A stretch of DNA of 61,700 nucleotides from Planctomycetota bacterium (GTDB lineage: Bacteria; Planctomycetota; Phycisphaerae; Tepidisphaerales; Tepidisphaeraceae), in NCBI GenBank assembly GCA_038746835.1, contig JBCDKH010000003.1, positions 1 to 61,700 on the forward strand. Direction: 5' to 3'. Below the pieces are notes generated by a model. The model worked only from the letters and a program-made list of their open reading frames with translations, was not told the origin of the DNA and made no database searches. Positions 42,329 to 50,175 of the stretch are shown here, in pieces (within the stretch, counting starts at the first letter, position 1; each line of letters begins with the position of its first letter). The translations under genes and the position numbers were made by a program.

Positions 42329-44306
42329 GGAACAGACGACGCCGAAGCGGAAGCTTCGGGTTCCGGATCGTTCGGACCCGAAGCTCCCGCTTCGGTGTTC
42401 TGGGGAAGACACGTCAATCTGTTTGCCAACGGACGCGAAGCCCTTCGCCGCCGCCGTGCTCGCGGTCGCGACGGCGCTCTTCCTGACCTACCACGGCTAC
42501 TGGACGCCCGGCGGCGACAGCGACCTCTACGCCGCCGTGGCCCGCAACCTTGCCCGCGGGGACGGGTTCACCTACGCCAATGAGCCGGTCAAGATCATCC
42601 CGCCCGGCTGGCCAATCGTGCTCGCCGGGCTCATGCGGTTCAGCGTCGAGATGGGGTTCTTGAAGCTGGCCCAGATGCTGATGCTCGGTGTGGGCTTGCT
42701 GCTGCTCTACCCGGTCCTGCGCCGCTACGCCTCGCCACGCCTCGCCGCGACCGGCGTCGGGCTGACGGCCTTCATGCACCCGGTCTACCCGCTGGCGACG
42801 TGGATGCACACCGAGCCGCTCTTCGTCCTCCTCGGCAGCGGGGCGATGCTGACGGCGACGCTCTTTTCCGAACGCGGACGCTGGCCGTGGCTGATGGCGA
42901 CGGTCGTTCTGCTGTCGGCATCGGTGTTTGTCCGCTACTCGGGCATCTTCGGCTGGATCGTCGTCGCGGCGATCCTGGCGAGCCGCGTCGACGTCCGCTG
43001 GTCGCGCCGGCTCGGGCCGATGGCGATCTCGGGTGTGACGACGATTGCGACGTTGGCGTTGCTGCTGTTCGTCATTCGTCCGACGACCGAAGCTGGGCCG
43101 GACTTCGTCGATGAGACCGACCCTAATCGCACGACCGAGTTCGTCCTCGACAACGCACTCCCGCCGTCTGACCCGCTGGCGACGCGCCCATCCGAAGCCC
43201 GTCCGGACCTCGATGAGGCCGCCGTCGTCCAGGAGTCCCGCGGCCACGGCAACCCGTTCACGTCGAACGACCGCTCGAACCTCGCCATCGAGTACGCGAC
43301 CCGCGTCGCCAACACCGGCTTATGGGCGAGCTGGGCGCTCTTCTACCCGTCGCGGTTTGCTTCCGGCCTGCCGGGTTTGAACGTCGTCGTCGCGATCATC
43401 GGCTGGCTCGCCCTGGCGGCCGTGGCGGTGACGGCCGGTCGCTCGTTGCGGAAAGGGCACTACCTGCCGCTGGGCGTCTTGGCGTTCGTCGCGACGTTCG
43501 CGTTGCTCTGGCCGAACCCGAACGCGCGCTACCTCGTGCCGGTGCTGCCGTTGCTGGTCGTCTTTGTCTGGCAGGGTGTGACACGACGCGCCGAGACCGG
43601 CCCCTCCGTCATCCCGAGCACAGCCGAGGGACCTCGCCCGACTTCCGGTGACCGTCCAGACGAGGTCCTTCGGCTCGCTCCGCTCGCTCAGGATGACGGG
43701 GGGGCCGGACGACGTCGGCAGTGGGGCGTGGTCGCCTTCGCCGCGATGCTCGTCGTCGCCAACGCGCCGTTGTTTCTCGTCGACGCGACGCTGGCCAAAC
43801 GGCCTTCGCTGTTGCCGGGGCGTTTCGAGGCCGGCCACGCCGCAACACTCGTCGCAGCCGCCGATCACATGCGGCAGGCCGACGTCGCCGACGGCCAAGT
43901 GGCCGTCAGCAACCGGCACATCAACTTCGACAAGATCCGCCCGCTACCGACCGGCTCTCGAGCGGTCGTCGTCCTGCTCGACGTCGCCCCACGACCCATG
44001 CCCGGCCCTGTGCCCGACGAGCCGTGGGACCCGTGGCTGGCCGTCTGGATGAGCGAAACCGGCACACGCTTCTACCTCTACCAAGAGCCGGCGATCCCGT
44101 GGCGGCTGTGGCACTTCACGCTGCCCGAGCCGATCTTCGAGCGGCTCTCGGGTCGCGAGGTCGACGAGCCCCTGGGCGGCTGGCAGCTGTGGGAGCTGGT
44201 CGACAGTGACGTCCCCAAGCTTCGTCGAATCGAGCTCGAGCCCACCTCGATCGACGCGTGGCCCCACGCGATTCCGCAACGAGCAACTGCGTCCAACCTG
44301 AGGTAG
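42318..44306 (+). CDS. polytopic GT-C-like membrane glycosyltransferase, member 3 of 3
   Basis: 662 residues. Same loop-1 pattern (GGDSDLYAAVARNLARGDGFTYANEPVKIIPPGWPIVLAGLM) and soluble C-terminal domain. It carries two palindromic repeats in frame: family B at residues ~8-26 in the cytoplasmic N-terminal tail, and family A at ~430-461 between two membrane helices. Both sites are in loops or tails, consistent with tolerated insertions. ATG 42318 overlaps the upstream stop by 11 bases. The gene is followed by a TATACT box for the next gene. Confidence 0.8.
   Translation: MTAEEQTTPKRKLRVPDRSDPKLPLRCSGEDTSICLPTDAKPFAAAVLAVATALFLTYHGYWTPGGDSDLYAAVARNLARGDGFTYANEPVKIIPPGWPIVLAGLMRFSVEMGFLKLAQMLMLGVGLLLLYPVLRRYASPRLAATGVGLTAFMHPVYPLATWMHTEPLFVLLGSGAMLTATLFSERGRWPWLMATVVLLSASVFVRYSGIFGWIVVAAILASRVDVRWSRRLGPMAISGVTTIATLALLLFVIRPTTEAGPDFVDETDPNRTTEFVLDNALPPSDPLATRPSEARPDLDEAAVVQESRGHGNPFTSNDRSNLAIEYATRVANTGLWASWALFYPSRFASGLPGLNVVVAIIGWLALAAVAVTAGRSLRKGHYLPLGVLAFVATFALLWPNPNARYLVPVLPLLVVFVWQGVTRRAETGPSVIPSTAEGPRPTSGDRPDEVLRLAPLAQDDGGAGRRRQWGVVAFAAMLVVANAPLFLVDATLAKRPSLLPGRFEAGHAATLVAAADHMRQADVADGQVAVSNRHINFDKIRPLPTGSRAVVVLLDVAPRPMPGPVPDEPWDPWLAVWMSETGTRFYLYQEPAIPWRLWHFTLPEPIFERLSGREVDEPLGGWQLWELVDSDVPKLRRIELEPTSIDAWPHAIPQRATASNLR
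42341..42395. repeat. palindrome family B, copy 2, in frame in a coding region
   Basis: Left arm at 42341-42363 and right arm at 42375-42395; nearly the same arms as 22841-22906 but a different loop. It encodes PKRKLRV..DPKLPLR near the N-terminus of the third GT-C-like protein. Confidence 0.75.
43605..43700. repeat. palindrome family A, copy 2, in frame in a coding region
   Basis: Left arm from 43605 and right arm 43661-43699 match the arms of the family A copies at 21347 and 58333. It lies inside the third GT-C-like gene without a stop codon in that frame, adding about 32 residues in a predicted loop. Confidence 0.78.
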
Positions 44307-44333
44307 CTGCGGTGCTGCCGCTCGTTTGCTCTC

Positions 44334-44339
44334 GTATAC
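44334..44339 (+). promoter_or_regulatory. TATACT -10 box 6 nt before GTG
   Basis: TATACT (44334-44339) is the best -10 hexamer among the short-spaced set; 6 nt separate it from the GTG at 44346. Start of transcription is expected at or beside the GTG. Confidence 0.52.
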
Positions 44340-44345
44340 TTTTGC

Positions 44346-45350
44346 GTGGATCCGATCTCGCAGGGTGTCGTCGGTGCGATCGTGACGCATGCCGCGGTGG
44401 GGCATCGCCTGCCCCGAGCTGCTGCGCTTGTCGGGATGCTCGCGGGGATGGCACCCGACCTCGACATCTTCTTCCCGACCTTCGGCGACGTCACCGCCGA
44501 CTGGTACTGGCACCGTGGCCCGACGCACGCCATCGCGTACATCCCACTGGGAGCCCTGATCGTCTGGGCCGTCATGCTCATCTTTCCGTTCGCGCGGAAA
44601 CACAAGGGCGCAACCTATCTCGCCGCGCTCGTCGGCACCGCGACCCACGGCCTACTCGACGCGCTCACCAGCTATGGCACGATGCTCCTGTGGCCCTTCG
44701 CCGACACACGTGTCGCGTGGGACATCATGCCGATCATCGATCCGATCTTCACCGTCACGCTGGTCCTGGTGACGATCGTGGCCGTCATTCGCAAACGCTG
44801 GACGTGGTCCGTGGGCGGTAGCGTCTTCATGGTGGCGTACCTCGGCTTCGCGCTGGGCCAGCACACGCGCGCCTTCGACGCCGCCCGCACCCTCGCCGAG
44901 TCGCGCGGTCATGACGGCGATCGCTTGCGTGTGCTGCCAGCACCGACGGCGCTCTCGCTGTACCGCGCGATCTACGAACACGACGGCCAGCTCCACGTCG
45001 ACGCTGTCTTCACGCCGTACTTCTTCGGTGAGTCGCGCGTTCTCGAAGGCACCTCAGCCGCGATCATGCGTCCGGGTGATCTGAGTCTGGACGCCGAGCA
45101 GCAACGCCACTTCGACCGGTTCCGCTGGTTCTCGCAGGACACGCTCGTTCAGCCGTCGTATGCCGAGCCCAGACGTCTCGGCGACGGCCGCTACAGCAGT
45201 GAGGCAGCAGGCTTCAATCCGCTGTGGGGCCTGGACTTCTCCGGCGGCACGACGCGACGTTTCTTCGGCCGAGGCGACATCGACGCCGGCGAACTGATCG
45301 ACGCGATTCTCGGCAAAGACGACCGATTCGTGTACAACGCGACGCCATGA
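44346..45350 (+). CDS. DUF457/YdjM-type membrane-bound metal-dependent hydrolase
   Basis: 334 residues with about four membrane segments in the N-terminal half. The family motifs are MDPISQGVVGAIVTHAAVG, APDLDIFF, HRGPTHA and GTATHGLLDALTSYGT, whose His/Asp residues are the likely metal ligands; they match the DUF457 family annotated as membrane-bound metal-dependent hydrolases. The soluble C-terminal ~170 residues are extra. It starts at GTG and its stop overlaps the next start (ATGA). Substrate unknown. Confidence 0.82.
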   Translation: MDPISQGVVGAIVTHAAVGHRLPRAAALVGMLAGMAPDLDIFFPTFGDVTADWYWHRGPTHAIAYIPLGALIVWAVMLIFPFARKHKGATYLAALVGTATHGLLDALTSYGTMLLWPFADTRVAWDIMPIIDPIFTVTLVLVTIVAVIRKRWTWSVGGSVFMVAYLGFALGQHTRAFDAARTLAESRGHDGDRLRVLPAPTALSLYRAIYEHDGQLHVDAVFTPYFFGESRVLEGTSAAIMRPGDLSLDAEQQRHFDRFRWFSQDTLVQPSYAEPRRLGDGRYSSEAAGFNPLWGLDFSGGTTRRFFGRGDIDAGELIDAILGKDDRFVYNATP

Positions 45351-45952
45351 GCCAACTGCCGCCAGGCCCGCCGCAATCTGTCCCATACGGCACGCCCGCA
45401 ACGGCACCACAGGCCAGCGGCCTGGGCATCGCGTCGCTCGTCCTGGGCATTCTGGCGCTGCTCGCGATTTGCGTCTGGTTCGTCTCGCTCCCGATGGCCG
45501 TGATCGGGATCGTGCTAGGCATCGTCAGCTGGAGCACCGCAGCCAAGGACCCGCGCATCGCCAAGGGCATGCCCGTCGCCGGAACGGTCCTCAACGCGAT
45601 CGCACTCTTGCTTTACGTGATCATCTTCGTGATCGTCGGCATCATCTTCGCGGCCGCCGGGACTGCCGCCGTTGAGATTGCCGAACGCGCCGAGGCCGAG
45701 ATCGCCGCCGCGGACGATCGCCAGACGGTGATCGACGAAACTCAAACCGCCGGCGACGAAGCGCTGGCCGCCGCAGCGGAAGCCGGCCTCGACCCAGCCG
45801 TCCTCGCCGCCGCACGGCGCGACTTCGAACAGCAGATCACCCGCATCCAAATGCCCGGCAAAGACCTCGAGACGGCCAAAGACGAAGCCACCACCGCCCT
45901 CGACGACCTCGCCGCAGCGATCGAAAACGCCACGCCAGCAACAGCAGACTGA
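45347..45952 (+). CDS. DUF4190-like membrane protein
   Basis: 201 residues. A Pro/Gln-rich N-terminus is followed by two membrane segments of the DUF4190 type (SGLGIASLVLGILALL, and a second one with LNAIALLLYVIIFVIVGIIF). The C-terminal ~90 residues are Ala/Glu/Asp-rich and likely helical. It overlaps the hydrolase gene by 4 bases, so the two are probably co-translated. No further function can be given. Confidence 0.72.
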   Translation: MSQLPPGPPQSVPYGTPATAPQASGLGIASLVLGILALLAICVWFVSLPMAVIGIVLGIVSWSTAAKDPRIAKGMPVAGTVLNAIALLLYVIIFVIVGIIFAAAGTAAVEIAERAEAEIAAADDRQTVIDETQTAGDEALAAAAEAGLDPAVLAAARRDFEQQITRIQMPGKDLETAKDEATTALDDLAAAIENATPATAD

Positions 45953-46029
45953 CTCGCCTTCGGCGATCCGCCTTCTCCCCTCTGACCTTCCTCCCTCATC
46001 CCTCCTGCTTCATCCCTTCCGCCGCCCCC

Positions 46030-47199
46030 ATCCTCCCCGGCAGCCGCATCGGCATCCTCGGCGGGGGCCAGCTCGGCCGGATGTTCGGCATCGCCGCACG
46101 ACGCATGGGCTATCGCGTCCACGCGCTCGACCCGTCGCTCGACTGCCCGGCCGGACAGGTCGCCGACGTCGAGATCAATCGGCCGTACGACGACCTCGAC
46201 GCCGCACGCAACTTCGCCAACCACTGCGACGTCGTCACGTTCGAGTTCGAAAACGTCCCGGCCGAGACGCTCGAAGCGATCGAGGCCATCACGCCCGTCC
46301 GCCCGTCGCCGTTCGTCCTCCACACGACCCGGCACCGACTTCGCGAAAAGACCTTCCTCAAAGACCACGGCATCCCGCACGCCGTCTGGCGCGAGTGCAA
46401 CACGCCCGCCGACGTCGCGGCCGCGTCGAAGGAACTCGGCGAAGGCATCCTCAAAACCGCGCTCTTCGGCTACGACGGCAAGGGCCAGTCACGACTCCCG
46501 GCCACGGCTCCGCTCGAAACCTCCGAGGCCGCATGGCAGAAGCTCGGCGATCCCCCGGCCGCGGTGTTCGAACAGCTCGTCCCCTTCGTCGCCGAGGTCA
46601 GCGTCGTCCTCGCCCGGACGAATACCGGCGAAGTGAAGTCCTTCCCTGTCGGCCGGAACGACCACGCGGGCGGCATCCTCGACGTCACGACCGTTCCCAG
46701 CGGCTTGGGCGAGACGATCGAACAACGGGCGATCGACGTTGCGACGGATGTCGCCGTCGCCCTCGACGCCGTCGGCCTGATCGCCGTCGAACTCTTCGTC
46801 GTCGAAGACCTCCACGGCGGCGGTGGCACGGACCTGCTCGTCAACGAGATCGCCCCCCGCACCCACAACTCCGGCCACTGGACCTTCGACGCCTGCGTCA
46901 CCAGCCAATTCGAACAACAACTCCGCGCCGTCTGCGACCTGCCGCTGGGCGACACGAGCCTGACGGCCGGGGGTGTCGCCATGGCCAACCTCCTCGGCGA
47001 CCTCTGGCAGGGCGGCGAACCCGACTGGCCCGCCGCGGTGGCAGACCCGTCGATCAAGCTCCACCTCTACGGCAAGACAAGCGCCCGCCCCGGCCGCAAA
47101 ATGGGCCACCTCGTCGTGACCGCAGACACCCCCGACGAGGCCCGCCAACGCGTCCTTGCAGCCCGGAAGTCGCTCGTGTCGTCGGAACCCGCTGGCTGA
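46030..47199 (+). CDS. purK: 5-(carboxyamino)imidazole ribonucleotide synthase
   Basis: About 389 residues. PurK uses ATP and bicarbonate to carboxylate AIR in purine synthesis. The ATP-grasp core is clear: RIGILGGGQLGRMFGIAARRMGY, TFEFENVP, LKTALFGYDGKGQ and VNEIAPRTHNSGHWTFDAC. The start is uncertain: the conserved N-terminus (ILPGSRIGILGGGQLGRM) has no ATG, GTG or TTG in frame before it. ATG at 46081 lies inside the conserved motif and is too far in. I give 46030 (ATC) as nominal start; CTG at 45982, an ATC start, or a sequencing error are alternatives. No purE is nearby. Confidence 0.85.
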   Translation: MLPGSRIGILGGGQLGRMFGIAARRMGYRVHALDPSLDCPAGQVADVEINRPYDDLDAARNFANHCDVVTFEFENVPAETLEAIEAITPVRPSPFVLHTTRHRLREKTFLKDHGIPHAVWRECNTPADVAAASKELGEGILKTALFGYDGKGQSRLPATAPLETSEAAWQKLGDPPAAVFEQLVPFVAEVSVVLARTNTGEVKSFPVGRNDHAGGILDVTTVPSGLGETIEQRAIDVATDVAVALDAVGLIAVELFVVEDLHGGGGTDLLVNEIAPRTHNSGHWTFDACVTSQFEQQLRAVCDLPLGDTSLTAGGVAMANLLGDLWQGGEPDWPAAVADPSIKLHLYGKTSARPGRKMGHLVVTADTPDEARQRVLAARKSLVSSEPAG

Positions 47200-47263
47200 G
47201 CAGCGTCATCGCTTCCGACTTTCCAACAGCACGGCAACGTCAGCCGCTCGGACAAGTGCGCTG

Positions 47264-47728
47264 TCAAGCCCCGATGCGGCCGGCGCGTTGCCATTTGCGG
47301 AGCACCTGGATTTCGCCCTGGTGGCTCGCCTCGTCGTGCATCGCGTGGATGACCTGCCGGGCCCGCTTCTGGTTGGCCTCGCCGGCGGGGTTGACCGACG
47401 CGGGCTCGATCGCGAGCAGGTCGATCAGCCGGGTCTTCTGCCGGGTGAGCCGGTCGATCAGCTCCTGCCGGGTCGCCCAGTCGGTCGTCTCGGTCGGCGA
47501 GCGGCAGTCCATGCCGTACGTCTTGGCCCAGCCTTCCGGCAGCTCACTCTTCCCCGTCGCCTTTTCGATGATCACCCGATCCGCAACCCACAGACAGTGC
47601 CCGGCGTGCCACGTCAGATGATTCTGCAACCCCGGCACCGGCGTCCGCATCTCGTCATCGGCCGTCTTCTCGAGCTGCCGAATCGTCCGCGACCGAATCT
47701 CATCGACGACGAGCTGAAGGTGGTTCAT
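47264..47728 (-). CDS. DinB-like protein
   Basis: 154 residues, four-helix bundle type. Histidines that could form the DinB metal site are in NHLTWHAGHCLWVADR (~residues 37-52) and HDEASHQGEIQVLRKW at the C-terminus. The DinB superfamily includes metal-dependent thiol transferases and stress proteins; the role here is unknown. ATG at 47728 is chosen because it lies 7 nt after TACCGT, over a GTG three codons upstream. It converges on purK. Confidence 0.78.
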   Translation of the reverse strand: MNHLQLVVDEIRSRTIRQLEKTADDEMRTPVPGLQNHLTWHAGHCLWVADRVIIEKATGKSELPEGWAKTYGMDCRSPTETTDWATRQELIDRLTRQKTRLIDLLAIEPASVNPAGEANQKRARQVIHAMHDEASHQGEIQVLRKWQRAGRIGA

Positions 47729-47735
47729 GGCCGTC

Positions 47736-47741
47736 ACGGTA
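47736..47741 (-). promoter_or_regulatory. TACCGT box 7 nt before ATG
   Basis: On the minus strand TACCGT (47741-47736) is separated by 7 nt from the ATG at 47728. The next gene, on the plus strand, starts at 47792, so this is a short divergent promoter region. Confidence 0.48.
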
Positions 47742-47791
47742 GCGGCGGGCGCATTGTGATCACTTTCACGGGAATGTAGTCTGTCGTCTCG

Positions 47792-48046
47792 ATGCCACCG
47801 AAGCCCGAGTGGTGGGACTGGGAGCTGGAGCTTTCACCTCACCTGCTCAAGCGAATGAGAGACAGGGCCTTCGACGAAGTCGATCTCCGAGTCATGCTTG
47901 AAGCTGCCACCGTGTGGAGCCCAAGCGATACGTCGGGACGCTTCGTTATCGCCGCTCGACATTCGGGTCGGCCGTGGGGAATCGTCGTCGAGCCAGATGA
48001 AGAGGATCGGCTTCTCGTTGTCATCACTGCTTATCCAGTCACATAA
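47792..48046 (+). CDS. DUF4258-like small protein
   Basis: 84 residues. It has LSPHLLKRMRDRAFDEVDLRVMLEAATVW followed by GRFVIAARHSGRPWGIVVEPDEEDRLLVVITAYPV, the layout of DUF4258 proteins, which resemble RelE-type toxins (a His in the helix and a closing VITAYPV strand). TAGTCT lies 9 nt upstream. The next gene starts 12 bp after its stop, and a DUF2283 protein follows. Such pairs are candidates for toxin-antitoxin modules, but no activity can be read from sequence. Confidence 0.75.
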   Translation: MPPKPEWWDWELELSPHLLKRMRDRAFDEVDLRVMLEAATVWSPSDTSGRFVIAARHSGRPWGIVVEPDEEDRLLVVITAYPVT

Positions 48047-48058
48047 CTCCAAATCGAC

Positions 48059-48331
48059 ATGAAGGGCCGTTATCTCGAAGTCACGTACCGGAAAGGCAAA
48101 CCGCTGGCGGCGTACCTCTACCTGCCGCGTCGAGATGGCGACACCGTCGCCCGCAGCGAACCGGCAGCAGCAGAGATGGTGGTCGATTACACGGCGGACG
48201 GTCGGGCGATCGGCGTGGAGCTTCTGGCACCGGTGACGATGCGGCTTGATCAGTTGAACCATGTGTTGTCCGGACTGGGTGTTGACGATCTCACCCCGCA
48301 GGACGCCAGCCCGCTTCTCGCCGCAGTCTGA
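48059..48331 (+). CDS. DUF2283-like small protein
   Basis: 90 residues. A beta-rich protein with YLEVTYRKGKPLAAYLYLP, EMVVDYTADGRAIGVELLAPV and a C-terminal helix, the pattern of DUF2283. It is probably co-transcribed with the DUF4258-like gene. DUF2283 genes are often found next to DUF4258 genes; a partner or antidote role is inferred, not shown. Confidence 0.72.
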   Translation: MKGRYLEVTYRKGKPLAAYLYLPRRDGDTVARSEPAAAEMVVDYTADGRAIGVELLAPVTMRLDQLNHVLSGLGVDDLTPQDASPLLAAV

Positions 48332-48403
48332 GTACGGAGGCGTCAGCTTCGGCTGGAGCCGCGGCAGGCTGTGCGTGGTCGTCAGGGGCGACGGACGATC
48401 CGG

Positions 48404-48409
48404 TACCAT
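48404..48409 (+). promoter_or_regulatory. TACCAT box 6 nt before ATG
   Basis: TACCAT is followed by 6 nt and the ATG at 48416. No Shine-Dalgarno sequence. Confidence 0.48.
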
Positions 48410-48415
48410 TCGCGG

Positions 48416-49033
48416 ATGCTGAACACCCTGCTGCTCGTTCTCCTGGGCTTTGCTGCGCCCGCGACGTTGCCAGCGGAGGCGAACAATGACGTCGAGACGG
48501 TCGCGGCGTGGTTGACCGGGGACTTCAGCAGTGCGGAGCAGGCGGTGGAGGATGGGCGGTACTTTGCCATCGAGTTGCACGTTCGGCCGATCTGGGTGGA
48601 GCGGGAGGATGGGCCGTGGTTGTACGTCGAGCAGGCGGCGGCTCAGGCGGTTGAGCGGCCGTATCGGCAGCGGGTGTACCGAATCCTGGCGAACGAGGCT
48701 CAAGTGGCGAGCGTCGTCTACACGTTGCCCGGGGATCCGCTGCGGTTTGCGGGGAAGTACCGGACGCCTGAGGCGTTTGACGTGTTGTCGCCCGACGATC
48801 TGGTGTTGCGCGAGGGGTGCACGGTCTACCTGACGCGGGAGGGCGATGCGTTCGTCGGGGCGACGCGCGGGACGGGGTGTCGGTCGACGCTGGCCGGGGC
48901 CGCGTACGCGACCAGCGAGGTGGCTCTCCTCGCGGACGAAATCACCAGCTGGGACCGCGGGTACGACCAGGACGGCACACAGGTCTGGGGCGCCGAGGCC
49001 GGGCCGTATGTGTTCAAACGGCTTGAGCCGTAA
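48416..49033 (+). CDS. CpcT/CpeT-like secreted protein
   Basis: 205 residues. A signal peptide (LNTLLLVLLGFAAPATLPAEA) precedes a domain with TVAAWLTGDFSSAEQAVED, ELHVRPIWVEREDGPWLYVEQAA, RPYRQRVYRIL and a C-terminal WDRGYDQDGTQVWGAEAGPYVFKRL. This matches the CpcT/CpeT fold known from phycobiliprotein lyases, but also found in non-photosynthetic bacteria. No phycobiliprotein is expected in this organism, so another small ligand is likely. ATG at 48416 gives the signal peptide; the upstream frame is not used. Confidence 0.8.
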   Translation: MLNTLLLVLLGFAAPATLPAEANNDVETVAAWLTGDFSSAEQAVEDGRYFAIELHVRPIWVEREDGPWLYVEQAAAQAVERPYRQRVYRILANEAQVASVVYTLPGDPLRFAGKYRTPEAFDVLSPDDLVLREGCTVYLTREGDAFVGATRGTGCRSTLAGAAYATSEVALLADEITSWDRGYDQDGTQVWGAEAGPYVFKRLEP

Positions 49034-49044
49034 AGCCGGTGGTG

Positions 49045-50154
49045 CTACGAGGCAGCGTCGCGGAGTCGCTTGCAGCCCACGATCAGTCGCTCGTCAGGCA
49101 GGCCGAAGCTGAGGCGGAAGTGGGTGTCCTTGGCGGAGAAGACGCTGCCGGGAATGACCAGCACGTTCTTCTCGATCATCCGCTCAGCGAACTGCATTGC
49201 GGTCTGACTCTCGGGCACCTTCGGGAAGGCGTAGAAGGCGCCATCGGGGTGTTCGATCTCGAACGTCTCCCCGAGCTCTGACATCACGATGTCGCGCTTG
49301 CGGCGGTAGGCGGTGATGTGGTCGTCGACGGGGATGTCCAAGGCGGCCAGGGCGGCGTGTTGGAAGGGGGACGGGGCGCAGACGAACGTGTACTGCTGCA
49401 GCTTGATCATTTGCTCGGCCACCTCGCGCGGGGCGATCGCGTAGCCGAGACGCCAGCCGGTCATGCCGTAGGTTTTGCTGAAGCCGCGAAGCAAAATCGT
49501 CTTCGGCCAGAGATCGGCGATGGACGGGACGGTCGTCGCTTCGCCATACAAAAAGGGCACATAGATCTCGTCGCTGACGACGAGCAGGTCGTGCTTTTTG
49601 GCCAGCTCGGCGGCGGCACGGACTTCGGCCTCGGTCATCATCACGCCTGTCGGGTTGCTGGGCGAATTGAGGATGAGCAGCTTCGTCCGCGGCGTGATGG
49701 CGGCCTCGACCTTGGCGGCGTCGAAGCGGAAGTCGGGGTAGCTGTCGACCGGCACGCTCTTCCCGCCGGCTATCGTGACGAGGTGGCGGTACATCACGAA
49801 GTAGGGGTCGAGAAAGACCACCTCGTCGCCGGGATTGACGGTCGCCAGGATCGAGAGGAACAGGCCGCCCGAGACGCCGCTGGTGACGAGCACGTTGTCG
49901 ACGTCGCACGCGTGGTCGCTCGCGAGGCGTTCGCGTAGCGGGGCGATGCCCTGCGTCGGCGTGTACCGGTTGTGCCCGTCGCGGATGGCCTGGATGGCGA
50001 CGTCCTTCGCCTCGTCCGGCACGTCGAAGTCGGGCAGGCCGATGGAGAGGTTGATCGGATCCTTGAGCTTGGCCGCGAGGTCGAAGACCTTGCGGATGCC
50101 AGACGCATCGACGCCGAGGGCGCGTTCGGAAAGGTGGGCGGCGAGGTCGCGCAT
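49045..50154 (-). CDS. PLP-dependent class I/II aminotransferase
   Basis: 369 residues. Fold type I: INLSIGLPDFDVP near the N-terminus, YTPTQGIAPLRERL, the LILNSPSNPTGVMM substrate/PLP loop, SDEIY, and the PLP lysine Lys227 in GFSKTYGMTGWRLGYAIAP. The C-terminal Arg for carboxylate binding is in HFRLSFGLPDERL. It resembles aspartate/alanine-type transaminases. Stop lies 12 bp from the end of the CpeT-like gene (convergent). Confidence 0.88.
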   Translation of the reverse strand: MRDLAAHLSERALGVDASGIRKVFDLAAKLKDPINLSIGLPDFDVPDEAKDVAIQAIRDGHNRYTPTQGIAPLRERLASDHACDVDNVLVTSGVSGGLFLSILATVNPGDEVVFLDPYFVMYRHLVTIAGGKSVPVDSYPDFRFDAAKVEAAITPRTKLLILNSPSNPTGVMMTEAEVRAAAELAKKHDLLVVSDEIYVPFLYGEATTVPSIADLWPKTILLRGFSKTYGMTGWRLGYAIAPREVAEQMIKLQQYTFVCAPSPFQHAALAALDIPVDDHITAYRRKRDIVMSELGETFEIEHPDGAFYAFPKVPESQTAMQFAERMIEKNVLVIPGSVFSAKDTHFRLSFGLPDERLIVGCKRLRDAAS

Positions 50155-50159
50155 GACCC

Positions 50160-50165
50160 ACTTTA
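50160..50165 (-). promoter_or_regulatory. TAAAGT box 5 nt before ATG
   Basis: On the minus strand TAAAGT (50165-50160) is 5 nt from the ATG at 50154. It lies 10 bp from the stop codon of the upstream RTX gene, so the aminotransferase has its own promoter. Confidence 0.45.
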
Positions 50166-50175
50166 AGCCGCGGAA

